64,000 nucleotides of DNA, taken from NCBI RefSeq assembly GCF_000011085.1, contig NC_006396.1:1798001-1862000 (forward strand), written 5' to 3'. How positions within the stretch are numbered: position 1 is the first letter of the stretch; the number at the start of each line of letters is the position of its first letter. This document shows positions 27,579 through 35,280 of this stretch, one piece after another. Source of the DNA: Haloarcula marismortui ATCC 43049. Its GTDB lineage: Archaea > Halobacteriota > Halobacteria > Halobacteriales > Haloarculaceae. The notes under the pieces were generated by a model. That model was not told the DNA's origin. It ran no database searches and worked only from the letters and a program-made list of their open reading frames with translations. The position numbers and the translations under genes are program-made.

Positions 27579-27994
27579 GCACGGCACCGGAGTACCTGTT
27601 GGCGATCTATATCGCACAGCACCGGAGCGAACCGCCTGTTTCGCCGGGGGAGTTGGGAGAGATGCTCGACCGGTCTCCGGCAGCGGTGACGGAGATGTGT
27701 CAGCGACTTTCGGAAGACGGTCTCGTGTCCTACAAGCCCTACGACGGGGTGACACTGACCGAACCGGGACGCGAGAAAGCCGCGGAGTTGCACGAGACGT
27801 ACGTGACCGTCTCGTGGTTCTTTCGGGGTGTGCTGGACCTCGACGACCACGAGACAGAAGCGATGGAGCTGGCCGGTCTAGTCAGTCCGATAGTTGCCAA
27901 GCGGCTGGCGGCCACACTGCCCTGTGACGCCGGGGAAAGTACACGGGGGCTCGCCGATTCAAACACGACGGCCTCCGATAGAGACACTGTTTGA
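27575..27994 (+). CDS. Short DtxR/MntR-family metal-dependent regulator
   Basis: A 139-residue regulator. The N-terminal winged helix (STAPEYLLAIYIAQ, then SPGELGEMLDRSPAAVTEMCQRLSEDGLVSYKPYDGVTLTEPGREKA) matches the DtxR family, followed by part of the metal-binding dimerisation domain (HETEAMELAGLVSPIVAKRLAATLPC). The C-terminal SH3-like domain is absent, and the last 25 residues are low-complexity, so it is about 80 residues shorter than classical DtxR. It probably senses Fe(II) or Mn(II). It is the last gene after two iron boxes, so it likely controls its own operon. Archaeal Idr/SirR proteins are the likely relatives. Confidence 0.82.
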   Translation: MSTAPEYLLAIYIAQHRSEPPVSPGELGEMLDRSPAAVTEMCQRLSEDGLVSYKPYDGVTLTEPGREKAAELHETYVTVSWFFRGVLDLDDHETEAMELAGLVSPIVAKRLAATLPCDAGESTRGLADSNTTASDRDTV

Positions 27995-28055
27995 GGGGCT
28001 ATATCGATCAAGACCTGTTTTAGGCGGTGCGAAAAAGTAACAGAAGAAGTATAGT

Positions 28056-28114
28056 AAAATTTCGCATAGCCAAAATTCGGGATTTTGAAGGCCTAAAATT
28101 CGGTATTTCAGGCC
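28056..28114. repeat. Imperfect direct repeats upstream of the NifU-domain gene
   Basis: The units AAAATTCGGGATTTTGAAGG plus CC (28072-28093) and AAAATTCGGTATTTCAGGCC (28095-28114) are near-identical and adjacent, and a third degenerate unit AAAATTTCGCATAGCC starts at 28056. They lie 50-110 bases before the start of the NifU-domain gene, upstream of its TATA region, so they may be operator sites. They are markedly AT-rich compared with the genome. Confidence 0.5.
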
Positions 28115-28163
28115 CTCCAAAAACACTAGATTTATGATATGATGGTGCGTAGGTAGAACTGTC

Positions 28164-28490
28164 ATGAGCGTAGAAGGACTCGAACGACAGACGCGTAACT
28201 ACTTGAGCAATAACGTCCCGCAGATCCAGCAACACGGCGGCAACTTCGAGGTCCGCGAGGTCGACGAGAGCAAAGGCACGGCTACCGTCGCTATCGGCGG
28301 CGCGTGTTCGGGATGTGGCATCGCTCCGATGACGATGAAGGCAATCGAGCAGCGACTCCCCGAGAGTGTCGACGGGCTCGAAGATGTCGAAGTCGTCCGC
28401 TCCGGCGGGCCGCGCGCCGCGGTCATGCCCTCGAAGACCGACGATATGGAGGAGATGGACGAGTACGAAGATTACAGCCCGCCGTTCTGA
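28164..28490 (+). CDS. NifU C-terminal domain Fe-S scaffold protein
   Basis: A 108-residue protein consisting of one NifU C-terminal (Nfu) domain. GGACSGCGIAPMTMKAIEQRL supplies the CxxC that binds a 4Fe-4S cluster between two monomers for delivery to apo-proteins. The acidic C-terminal tail (DDMEEMDEYEDYSPPF) is haloarchaeal. A TATA-like TTTATGAT at 28131-28138 lies 26-33 bases before the ATG. It follows an iron-regulator operon, in line with a role in iron and Fe-S homeostasis, but is a separate transcript. Confidence 0.88.
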   Translation: MSVEGLERQTRNYLSNNVPQIQQHGGNFEVREVDESKGTATVAIGGACSGCGIAPMTMKAIEQRLPESVDGLEDVEVVRSGGPRAAVMPSKTDDMEEMDEYEDYSPPF

Positions 28491-28791
28491 GCGCCCGTTC
28501 GTATTTGGAGCGCAACTGCCCGCGCTTTCCCCGATACCGACCGGGACACAGTTTTATGCACGGCAAATAGCGTTCACTGGCAAGGAGATATCGGAGAACC
28601 GGTCGGAGGCCAGACACCGACACAGTCCAACCGGCGGTGAAAGTCGCCCGTGGAGTCTGCGTCGGTTCTATTGAGTGTGTCCCCAGACCGTCGCTCTCCG
28701 GTGGTGTCACCCGACTTCGGTAGCTTGAGGGCCGGTATGCTATAAGTGTGTGGGACGGCAACACAATACATAACTCTCGAGGTCAACGTGA
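28491..28791. other. Intergenic region before the ABC importer operon
   Basis: I see no gene in these 300 bases. An AT-rich ACAATACATAAC at 28762-28773, about 20-30 bases before the ATG at 28792, is the likely TATA box. A GCTATAAGTG at 28738-28748 is an alternative. Confidence 0.4.
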
Positions 28792-30741
28792 ATGCCTTAT
28801 GACGCAGATACCGATGCGAGTACAGTATCGCGACGGCGCGTCCTCAAGACGGCGGGCGCGTCGGCGGTGGTGGCGTTCGCCGGCTGCAACGCCGGAAGCG
28901 ACGGAGCGGAGCAGGGTGAAAGCGGGGGCGAGCAGAGCCTCGACCCAGTTCGGGAACGGGCGGAGGTTGCCGTCGACGACATCCAAGAGGGCGGGACACT
29001 CAGGTTCGGCCTCGGAGCGGGTATCGACTCCTTCGACCCGTCTTACAGCACCAGTGCGCCGGCCGGGAACGTCCACGGACTCGTCTACGAGGGCCTCATC
29101 ACACAGGACGCTGCGGGGACCGTGTACCCGTGGCTCGCGCGGACGTGGGAACGGGTAGAGGTCCAAGAGGTCGAAGACGGAGCCTACGAGCCGTACATGG
29201 TGTCGGCGGAGACGGACGACGAGGGGAACCTCGTCGCCGACGACCAGATCATCATCAGGAACCCTGACGCCGGCGAGGTGCTGACGGTCAACGAAGCGCC
29301 GGACGCGGTTGAAGACGGCACCTATGGAATTCAGTACCAAGCCGAACTCCACGAGGGCGTCACCTTCCACAACGGCGAGGAAATGACCGCAGAGCACGTC
29401 GCCCGCTCGTATGAGGTGCTTGAGAACTCCGCGATTTCGGCCCAGACCTTCGACTCGTTCCTCTACGCCGAGGCTGTCGATGACTACACCGTCAACATCT
29501 ACGGGCAGGAGCCAGACGCCGAGGCCGACAGTCAACTCCCACCGACGGTGTACCCCATGGCGCACATCGAGGACTACCCCGATACCGCCGCGGACCCGCG
29601 CAACGACCTGACGCCTATCGGGACCGGTCCCTTCGAGTTCGAGTCCTACGAGGCCGAACAGCGCGCCCAGTTCAGCACGTTCGACGACTACTGGCTGGAC
29701 GACCTCGGCCTCGACGCGCTGGAGTGGTGGGACGGCCCAGAGGGGTTCCCGACGAGCCCAGTCGTCGACGATGTCACGGTCTCCATCGTTACCGACGACG
29801 CGACCCGTGCGGCCGCGCTCAACAACAACGAGATAGACCTCACCTATGGCCTCACGAGCGACACCTACAGCGAGTACCGGAGTTCGGAGGAGTACCGGCT
29901 CAGCGTGACCAACGCCGGGGCGTACAATTTCCTGCAGTACCCTGTCACGGTCTCGCCGTGGGACGACCCCCGCATCCGCCGGGGGGTCAATCAGTTGATT
30001 CCACGCGCCCAGATCGCCGAGAATATCTATAACGGGTACCGGAATCCGGCCTACACGCCACTGCCAGAGTTGGCCGCTGCGGAAGGGTCGGCCGACTACG
30101 ACGCGCTGGTGGAGGAACTGCGCCCGGAGACCGAACAGAACACCGAGGCCGCGACCGAACTGCTAGGGGAGGCCGTCGACGACCTCGGCGTCGAGACACC
30201 AATCGAGGCGACCATCGAGACCAACACCTCCGACGACCGGGTGCGCGAGGCCGAACTCATCGCCCAGGTGATGAGCAACACGGAGTTTTTCGACATCAGC
30301 GTCGAGACCTTCGAGTTCACGACGTTCGTCCAGCGCATCCTCGGCCCGGAGTACTACCAGCAGGGCAACATCGTCCTCATCGGCCTCTCGGGGACGTTCA
30401 ACCCCGGGAGCTTCTACGACGCCGTCAACTCCATCGACAACTTCGGCCAGTGCTGTAACTTCCAGCGGGTCGATACGCCCGATCTCGACGAGATCGCAAC
30501 GGAAGCGCGGTTCTCGGTCGAGGCCGTCGAGGACCCCGCGTTCCGCGGGGAACAGTACGACCAGGTGTGGCGCGGACTCATCGAGCAGGCCCCGAACAGC
30601 TACACCGTCTTCGGAACGAACGTCTCGTCGCTGTCAACCGACTACGTCGGGCACAACACGTACACGTTCTCGGGCGGGATTCTCCCCTACGGACTGCACG
30701 ACCCGACGGACCAGCAGGTCGCGTATCTGGACCGGGAGTGA
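28792..30741 (+). CDS. ABC transporter substrate-binding lipoprotein (peptide/nickel type, SBP_bac_5)
   Basis: A 649-residue extracellular solute receptor for a peptide or nickel-type ABC importer. A Tat signal (SRRRVLK) runs into a lipobox ending at Cys32, so it is exported folded and lipid-anchored. The SBP_bac_5 core is visible in LRFGLGAGIDSFDPS, VHGLVYEGLI, YQAELHEGVTFHNGEEMTAEHVARSYE, IGTGPFEFESYE and the final segment. It is longer than bacterial DppA because of acidic insertions. The permease and ATPase genes follow directly with short spacers, forming one operon. The substrate could be an oligopeptide, but other solutes are known for this family. Confidence 0.93.
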   Translation: MPYDADTDASTVSRRRVLKTAGASAVVAFAGCNAGSDGAEQGESGGEQSLDPVRERAEVAVDDIQEGGTLRFGLGAGIDSFDPSYSTSAPAGNVHGLVYEGLITQDAAGTVYPWLARTWERVEVQEVEDGAYEPYMVSAETDDEGNLVADDQIIIRNPDAGEVLTVNEAPDAVEDGTYGIQYQAELHEGVTFHNGEEMTAEHVARSYEVLENSAISAQTFDSFLYAEAVDDYTVNIYGQEPDAEADSQLPPTVYPMAHIEDYPDTAADPRNDLTPIGTGPFEFESYEAEQRAQFSTFDDYWLDDLGLDALEWWDGPEGFPTSPVVDDVTVSIVTDDATRAAALNNNEIDLTYGLTSDTYSEYRSSEEYRLSVTNAGAYNFLQYPVTVSPWDDPRIRRGVNQLIPRAQIAENIYNGYRNPAYTPLPELAAAEGSADYDALVEELRPETEQNTEAATELLGEAVDDLGVETPIEATIETNTSDDRVREAELIAQVMSNTEFFDISVETFEFTTFVQRILGPEYYQQGNIVLIGLSGTFNPGSFYDAVNSIDNFGQCCNFQRVDTPDLDEIATEARFSVEAVEDPAFRGEQYDQVWRGLIEQAPNSYTVFGTNVSSLSTDYVGHNTYTFSGGILPYGLHDPTDQQVAYLDRE

Positions 30742-30750
30742 GTCAGTACG

Positions 30751-31704
30751 ATGAGCCTCAGACGATTCATCGCGGTTCGCGTGGCCGCGACGGTGCCGAT
30801 ACTGTTTGGCGTCTCGGTGCTTACCTTCGCGCTGGTCCACCTGACGCCGGGGGACCCCATCGACCAGATGGTTGCACTGAACCCCCAGATTTCGGCGGCT
30901 GAGGAGGCAGCGATACGCGCCAGATACGGCCTCGACGGCCCTGTCTGGCAGCAGTATCTCACATGGATAGGTAACGTTCTGCAGGGCGACCTCGGCACGG
31001 TCATCAGCGTCGACCAGCCGGTCCTGCCCTACATCATGGCCCGGCTCCCCGAAACCATCGCGCTGGGGCTGTTCGGCTGGGCCATCGCATTGCTGATCTC
31101 CATCCCGACCGGTATCTACGCTGCGGTGAACAAGGATACGCTGGGCGACGACCTCTCGCGGGTGTTCGCCCTTTCGGGCATCTCGCTGCCGAACTTCTGG
31201 CTCGGCCTGATGCTCATCCTCGTGTTCGCGCTCTGGCTCGACCTGTGGCCGGTGCTGGCTCCGGACAGGCCGCTACTCTCGCCTGAGATGCTGTGGTATC
31301 TCGTCCTCCCGGGCGTCACCATCGGGACAGCGTCGTCGGCGACGCTGATGCGCGTGATGCGGTCGTCGATGGCCGAAGAAATGAACAAGCAGTACGTCAC
31401 GGCGGCGCGGGCGAAGGGGCTTCCGGAGCGGACAGTCGTGTTGAAACACGTCCTGCGGAACTCGCTCATTTCCGTGACCACTATTGCCGCGTTCCTGACC
31501 GCGAGTATCTTCGCCGGTGCCGTCGTCGTCGAGCAGGTGTTCGCCTGGCCCGGCCTGGGCCGAGCCTTCGTCGGCGCTATCGTCGGCCGCGAAGTCGACC
31601 TCATTATGGCGATTACGCTGTTTACCGGTGTGACGATCATCCTGGCAAACTTGCTCGCAGACATTGCGTACGCGCTGTTAGACCCACGAATCCGCTATGA
31701 CTGA
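30751..31704 (+). CDS. dppB: ABC importer permease, DppB type
   Basis: A 317-residue inner-membrane subunit with six helices. The N-terminal FIAVRVAATVPILFGVSVLTFALVHLTPGDP is the family hallmark, and the EAA loop (EEMNKQYVTAARAKGLPERTVVLKHVLRN) that contacts the ATPases is complete. It starts 9 bases after the receptor gene and is followed after 3 bases by the second permease. Substrate specificity comes from the receptor, so dppB is a family label only. Confidence 0.92.
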   Translation: MSLRRFIAVRVAATVPILFGVSVLTFALVHLTPGDPIDQMVALNPQISAAEEAAIRARYGLDGPVWQQYLTWIGNVLQGDLGTVISVDQPVLPYIMARLPETIALGLFGWAIALLISIPTGIYAAVNKDTLGDDLSRVFALSGISLPNFWLGLMLILVFALWLDLWPVLAPDRPLLSPEMLWYLVLPGVTIGTASSATLMRVMRSSMAEEMNKQYVTAARAKGLPERTVVLKHVLRNSLISVTTIAAFLTASIFAGAVVVEQVFAWPGLGRAFVGAIVGREVDLIMAITLFTGVTIILANLLADIAYALLDPRIRYD

Positions 31705-31707
31705 CCT

Positions 31708-32745
31708 ATGAGTACTGACCGAGGACGCATCCGGATAACGGGGTTCGACGCCGACCGCGTCGAGTCCCGCGAACCACTATCCGACTGGACAGAGCAGCGA
31801 GGCACTGAAACCGAGAGCCGCTGGGGGCGCGCCTGGCGTGAGTTCCGTGACAACCGGAGCGCGATGCTCGGGCTCTATACTGTTGCCCTGATGGGAATCC
31901 TGGCTCTATTCGCCCGCCCAGTCACCATTGCTGGCGTGACAGTCCAGCCCTTCTCGCTGGCCCCCTACGACCCGAGCGCGATTCTGTACGTACAGGGCCT
32001 CGATGTGAGTGCGTACGAGGCTCCGTCGCTGGCCCATCCCTTCGGAACCGACGGCTCCGCCCGGGACGTGTTCTCCCGCGTGCTGTACGGCGGTCGGTTC
32101 AGCCTCTCGATTGGCTTTATTGTGGTGTTCATCACCGCCGCCATCGGGCTGGTGTATGGTGCCATCGCGGGCTACTACGGCGGCCGGGTTGACGAGGTGA
32201 TGATGCGAACGCTGGACCTGATATTCGCGTTCCCCGGCCTCCTGCTGGCGTTGATTATCGTCGCTGTGCTCGGCAAAGGGTACTGGGAGCTAGTGCTCGC
32301 GTTCACCGCATTCGGCTGGGCCGGCTACGCCCGGCTGATACGCGGGGAGATACTGAAAGTCAAGGAAAACGAGTACGTCATGGCCGCGAAGGCGCTGGGC
32401 GCGCGTGACCGGCGCGTCATCTTCAGACACGTCGTCCCCAACGCTGTCGCACCGCTTGTCGTCCAGGCCTCTCTCTCTATCGGAACGGTCGTCATCGGTG
32501 TGGCGGCACTTGGCTTCCTCGGGCTGGGCCTTCCGCCCGGGTCAGCCGAGTGGGGGACGATGCTGGATCAGACCCGCGAGACTATCGTTCAGGGCCCTGG
32601 TGGGACGATCCCCTGGTGGGTCACTGTGTTCCCCGGCGGCGCGATCTTCCTGTTCGTGATGTCGATGAACCTCATCGGCGACGGCATCAACGATGCCCTC
32701 GACGCCCAGGAGGGCGAAGACGTGGCCCGCGGGGGCGAGGTCTGA
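31708..32745 (+). CDS. dppC: ABC importer permease, DppC type
   Basis: A 345-residue membrane subunit with a cytoplasmic N-terminus of about 50 residues, longer than usual. The core contains HPFGTDGSARDVFSRVLYG, the EAA loop (KENEYVMAAKALGARDRRVIFRHVVPNA) and a C-terminal GLGLPPGSAEWGTML, all typical of DppC/OppC. The final stop overlaps the ATG of the next gene (TGATG), so translation of the first ATPase is coupled to it. Confidence 0.92.
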   Translation: MSTDRGRIRITGFDADRVESREPLSDWTEQRGTETESRWGRAWREFRDNRSAMLGLYTVALMGILALFARPVTIAGVTVQPFSLAPYDPSAILYVQGLDVSAYEAPSLAHPFGTDGSARDVFSRVLYGGRFSLSIGFIVVFITAAIGLVYGAIAGYYGGRVDEVMMRTLDLIFAFPGLLLALIIVAVLGKGYWELVLAFTAFGWAGYARLIRGEILKVKENEYVMAAKALGARDRRVIFRHVVPNAVAPLVVQASLSIGTVVIGVAALGFLGLGLPPGSAEWGTMLDQTRETIVQGPGGTIPWWVTVFPGGAIFLFVMSMNLIGDGINDALDAQEGEDVARGGEV

Positions 32746-33926
32746 TGGCGCTGCTCGAAGTCGAGAACCTCACGGTGAACTTCTACACCGAGGAGGGCGT
32801 TGTCACCGCCGTCGACGACCTCTCGTTTCGTATCAACCGCGGCGAGAAGTTCGGCGTCGTCGGCGAGAGCGGCGCGGGCAAGAGCGTCACCGCGCTGTCG
32901 GTAATGCGACTCATCGAAGAGCCCGGCCGTATCGAGAGCGGGACGATTCGTTTTGACGGCCAGGACCTCACCGAACTGTCCGACTCCGAGGTTCGAGATG
33001 TCCGGGGCAACGACGTTGCGATGATATTTCAGGACGCACAGACCGCACTCAACCCCGTCTACACCGTCGGCGAACAGATTTCAGAGGCTATCCGGCACCA
33101 CCTCGACTACGACGACACAGCCGCTCGCGAACGCACGATTCGGCTGCTCGATGATGTCGGTATCCCGGAACCCGAAGCCAGATACGACGACTACCCACAC
33201 GAATTCTCCGGCGGGATGCAACAGCGGGCCATCATCGCGATGGCGCTGTCCTGTGACCCCGAACTCCTCATCGCCGACGAGCCGACGACGGCGCTTGACG
33301 TGACCATCGAGGCGAAGATTCTGGACCGCCTCAACCGGCTCGCCGACGAGTACGACACGGCGATTCAGCTCATCACCCACGACCTCGGCGTCATCGCGGA
33401 GATGTGCGACCGGGTGATGGTGATGTACGCCGGCCGCGCTGTCGAGAAAGCTTCTGTCGAAGAACTGTACTACGACCCAAAACACCCCTACACCGTCGGG
33501 CTGATGAGTGCTATCCCGCGTATCGGCGACCGGCAGGACCGCCTCAAGACGATTCCGGGGACCATGCCGGACCTCGTCGAAGTGCCATCGGGCTGTAGCT
33601 TCCACCCACGCTGTCCCTTCGCCGAGGAGGTCTGTACGCGCAAACAACCACCGCTCGTCGACCCGGAGACCGGCGACGGCGTCGGCCTGTCTGACCGCGG
33701 AGCGGCCTGTCTGGCCTACACCGGCGACCTTGACGACGAACTGGATTACGAGGTCGAGGTACAGGGTCGCGACACGCCGCCCGACAACACACAGCCCGGC
33801 TCCCGCTCCGGACGGACGGACGCAGATCCACTCCGGACAGACTCCGATCCGGTCGGCCTCGATACCGACCTGCTAGACCGGGACGGCAACGCGGACAACG
33901 ATACGGGGGGCCAGCAGGATGGCTAA
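32745..33926 (+). CDS. dppD: ABC importer ATPase, DppD type
   Basis: A 393-residue ATPase with Walker A GESGAGKS (40-47), signature SGGMQQR, Walker B LLIADEPTTALD and a switch His (HDLGVIAEMCDRV). A C-terminal oligopeptide-type domain contains CSFHPRCPFAEEVC, with Cys residues expected to bind an Fe-S cluster in some members. The last 60 residues are acidic and low-complexity. The ATG at 32745 overlaps the dppC stop; the upstream in-frame sequence is an artefact of that overlap. It overlaps the next gene by 8 bases. Confidence 0.93.
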   Translation: MALLEVENLTVNFYTEEGVVTAVDDLSFRINRGEKFGVVGESGAGKSVTALSVMRLIEEPGRIESGTIRFDGQDLTELSDSEVRDVRGNDVAMIFQDAQTALNPVYTVGEQISEAIRHHLDYDDTAARERTIRLLDDVGIPEPEARYDDYPHEFSGGMQQRAIIAMALSCDPELLIADEPTTALDVTIEAKILDRLNRLADEYDTAIQLITHDLGVIAEMCDRVMVMYAGRAVEKASVEELYYDPKHPYTVGLMSAIPRIGDRQDRLKTIPGTMPDLVEVPSGCSFHPRCPFAEEVCTRKQPPLVDPETGDGVGLSDRGAACLAYTGDLDDELDYEVEVQGRDTPPDNTQPGSRSGRTDADPLRTDSDPVGLDTDLLDRDGNADNDTGGQQDG

Positions 33927-35241
33927 GACAGCCGACAGCCCCATTCTGGAGGTCGAAAACCTCACGAAGTACTACGAGTCCGGCGGGACCATCGTCGATA
34001 CCCTGCTGGGTCGGAGTCAGGAAGTGAAAGCTCTAGATGGCGTCGATCTGGAGCTCTATCCCGGCGAGACACTGGGTATCGTCGGCGAGTCCGGCTGTGG
34101 CAAGACCACGCTCGCCCAGACGCTGCTTCGGCTCATCGAACCCACAGCCGGCTCAGTTCGCTACAAAGGCGAAGACCTGACAGGTGCCTCAAATGACCGT
34201 CTGCGGGCGCTTCGAAAGGATATCCAGTATATATTTCAGGACCCGTTCGCCAGCCTCAACCCGCGGCTGACGGTGGGCGACATCGTCGGCGAGCCGCTGG
34301 ATATCCACGGGATCGCAGACGGCGAGGCGCGAACCGAGCGTGTCAACGACTTGCTGGAGACCGTCGGGCTAAACCAGCGTCACACCCACCGCTATCCCCA
34401 CGAGTTCTCCGGTGGCCAGCGCCAGCGAATCGGCATCGCCCGCGCACTCGCCGTCGACCCCGAGGTCATCGTCTGTGACGAACCCGTCTCGGCGCTGGAC
34501 GTGAGCGTGCAGGCCCAGATTCTGAACCTGCTTACGGACCTGCAGTCGGAGTTCGGCCTCTCCTATATTGTCATCGCCCACGACCTCAGCGTCGTTGAGC
34601 ATATCGCCGACCGCGTGGGTGTCCTGTATCTCGGGGAGTTCGCCGAAGTCGGGCCGACCGAGAACGTGTTTCAGCCACCGTATCACCCCTACGCCGAGGC
34701 GCTTCTGTCCGCCATTCCGGAACCAGACCCCGGCTGGGAGGGCGACCGGATTTTCCTCTCCGGCGATGTTCCATCGCCACTGAACCCCCCGTCGGGCTGT
34801 CGGTTCCACACCCGCTGTCCGAGGGTCATCCAGCCCGAGGGGACTGACATGGCCCAGTCCGAGTGGCGGTCACTGATGGACCTGAAACAACGGCTCCGGA
34901 AGGCCGACTCACTGGAGGCCGTCACTGCCGTCAAGGACAGTGTCGAGGACGAGGACCTGCGTCAGCTCTCTCGGTCCGCTCTCGAAACACGGGTCCGAGC
35001 CGAATTCGGCCTCCCGGACACGGTCGGCGACCGGGAGGCCGAAGGAGTGCTGGCGACGGCGCTCGACCACCTGCACGACGAGGCTTTCGAAGCCGCCCAG
35101 ACTGCGATGGACGACGCCTTCGAATCCCCCTGCGAGCGAACCGACCCCGCGCTGTTCGATGTCGGTGACGACCACCAAATCGCCTGCCTGCTGTACGATG
35201 ACGACCATCCGGATACGTCTACACGGGCCAGTAGTCGCTGA
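33919..35241 (+). CDS. dppF: ABC importer ATPase, DppF type, with inserted segment
   Basis: A 440-residue ATPase partner of DppD. Walker A GESGCGKT (56-63), signature SGGQRQR, Walker B VIVCDEPVSALD and the switch HDLSVVEHIADRV are complete. The usual C-terminal domain has a Cys-rich core of RCPxxxxxC, but here about 105 residues separate Cys300 (FHTRCP) from Cys405 (CERTDP). The inserted part is helical and acidic (MAQSEWRSLMDLKQRLRKAD to AMDDAFESP). It overlaps dppD by 8 bases. The operon ends here, with a convergent kinase gene 39 bases away. Confidence 0.9.
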   Translation: MAKTADSPILEVENLTKYYESGGTIVDTLLGRSQEVKALDGVDLELYPGETLGIVGESGCGKTTLAQTLLRLIEPTAGSVRYKGEDLTGASNDRLRALRKDIQYIFQDPFASLNPRLTVGDIVGEPLDIHGIADGEARTERVNDLLETVGLNQRHTHRYPHEFSGGQRQRIGIARALAVDPEVIVCDEPVSALDVSVQAQILNLLTDLQSEFGLSYIVIAHDLSVVEHIADRVGVLYLGEFAEVGPTENVFQPPYHPYAEALLSAIPEPDPGWEGDRIFLSGDVPSPLNPPSGCRFHTRCPRVIQPEGTDMAQSEWRSLMDLKQRLRKADSLEAVTAVKDSVEDEDLRQLSRSALETRVRAEFGLPDTVGDREAEGVLATALDHLHDEAFEAAQTAMDDAFESPCERTDPALFDVGDDHQIACLLYDDDHPDTSTRASSR

Positions 35242-35280
35242 CAGGGTACCAGTACAGTGGCTCGCTGTGTGCCCACTCGA

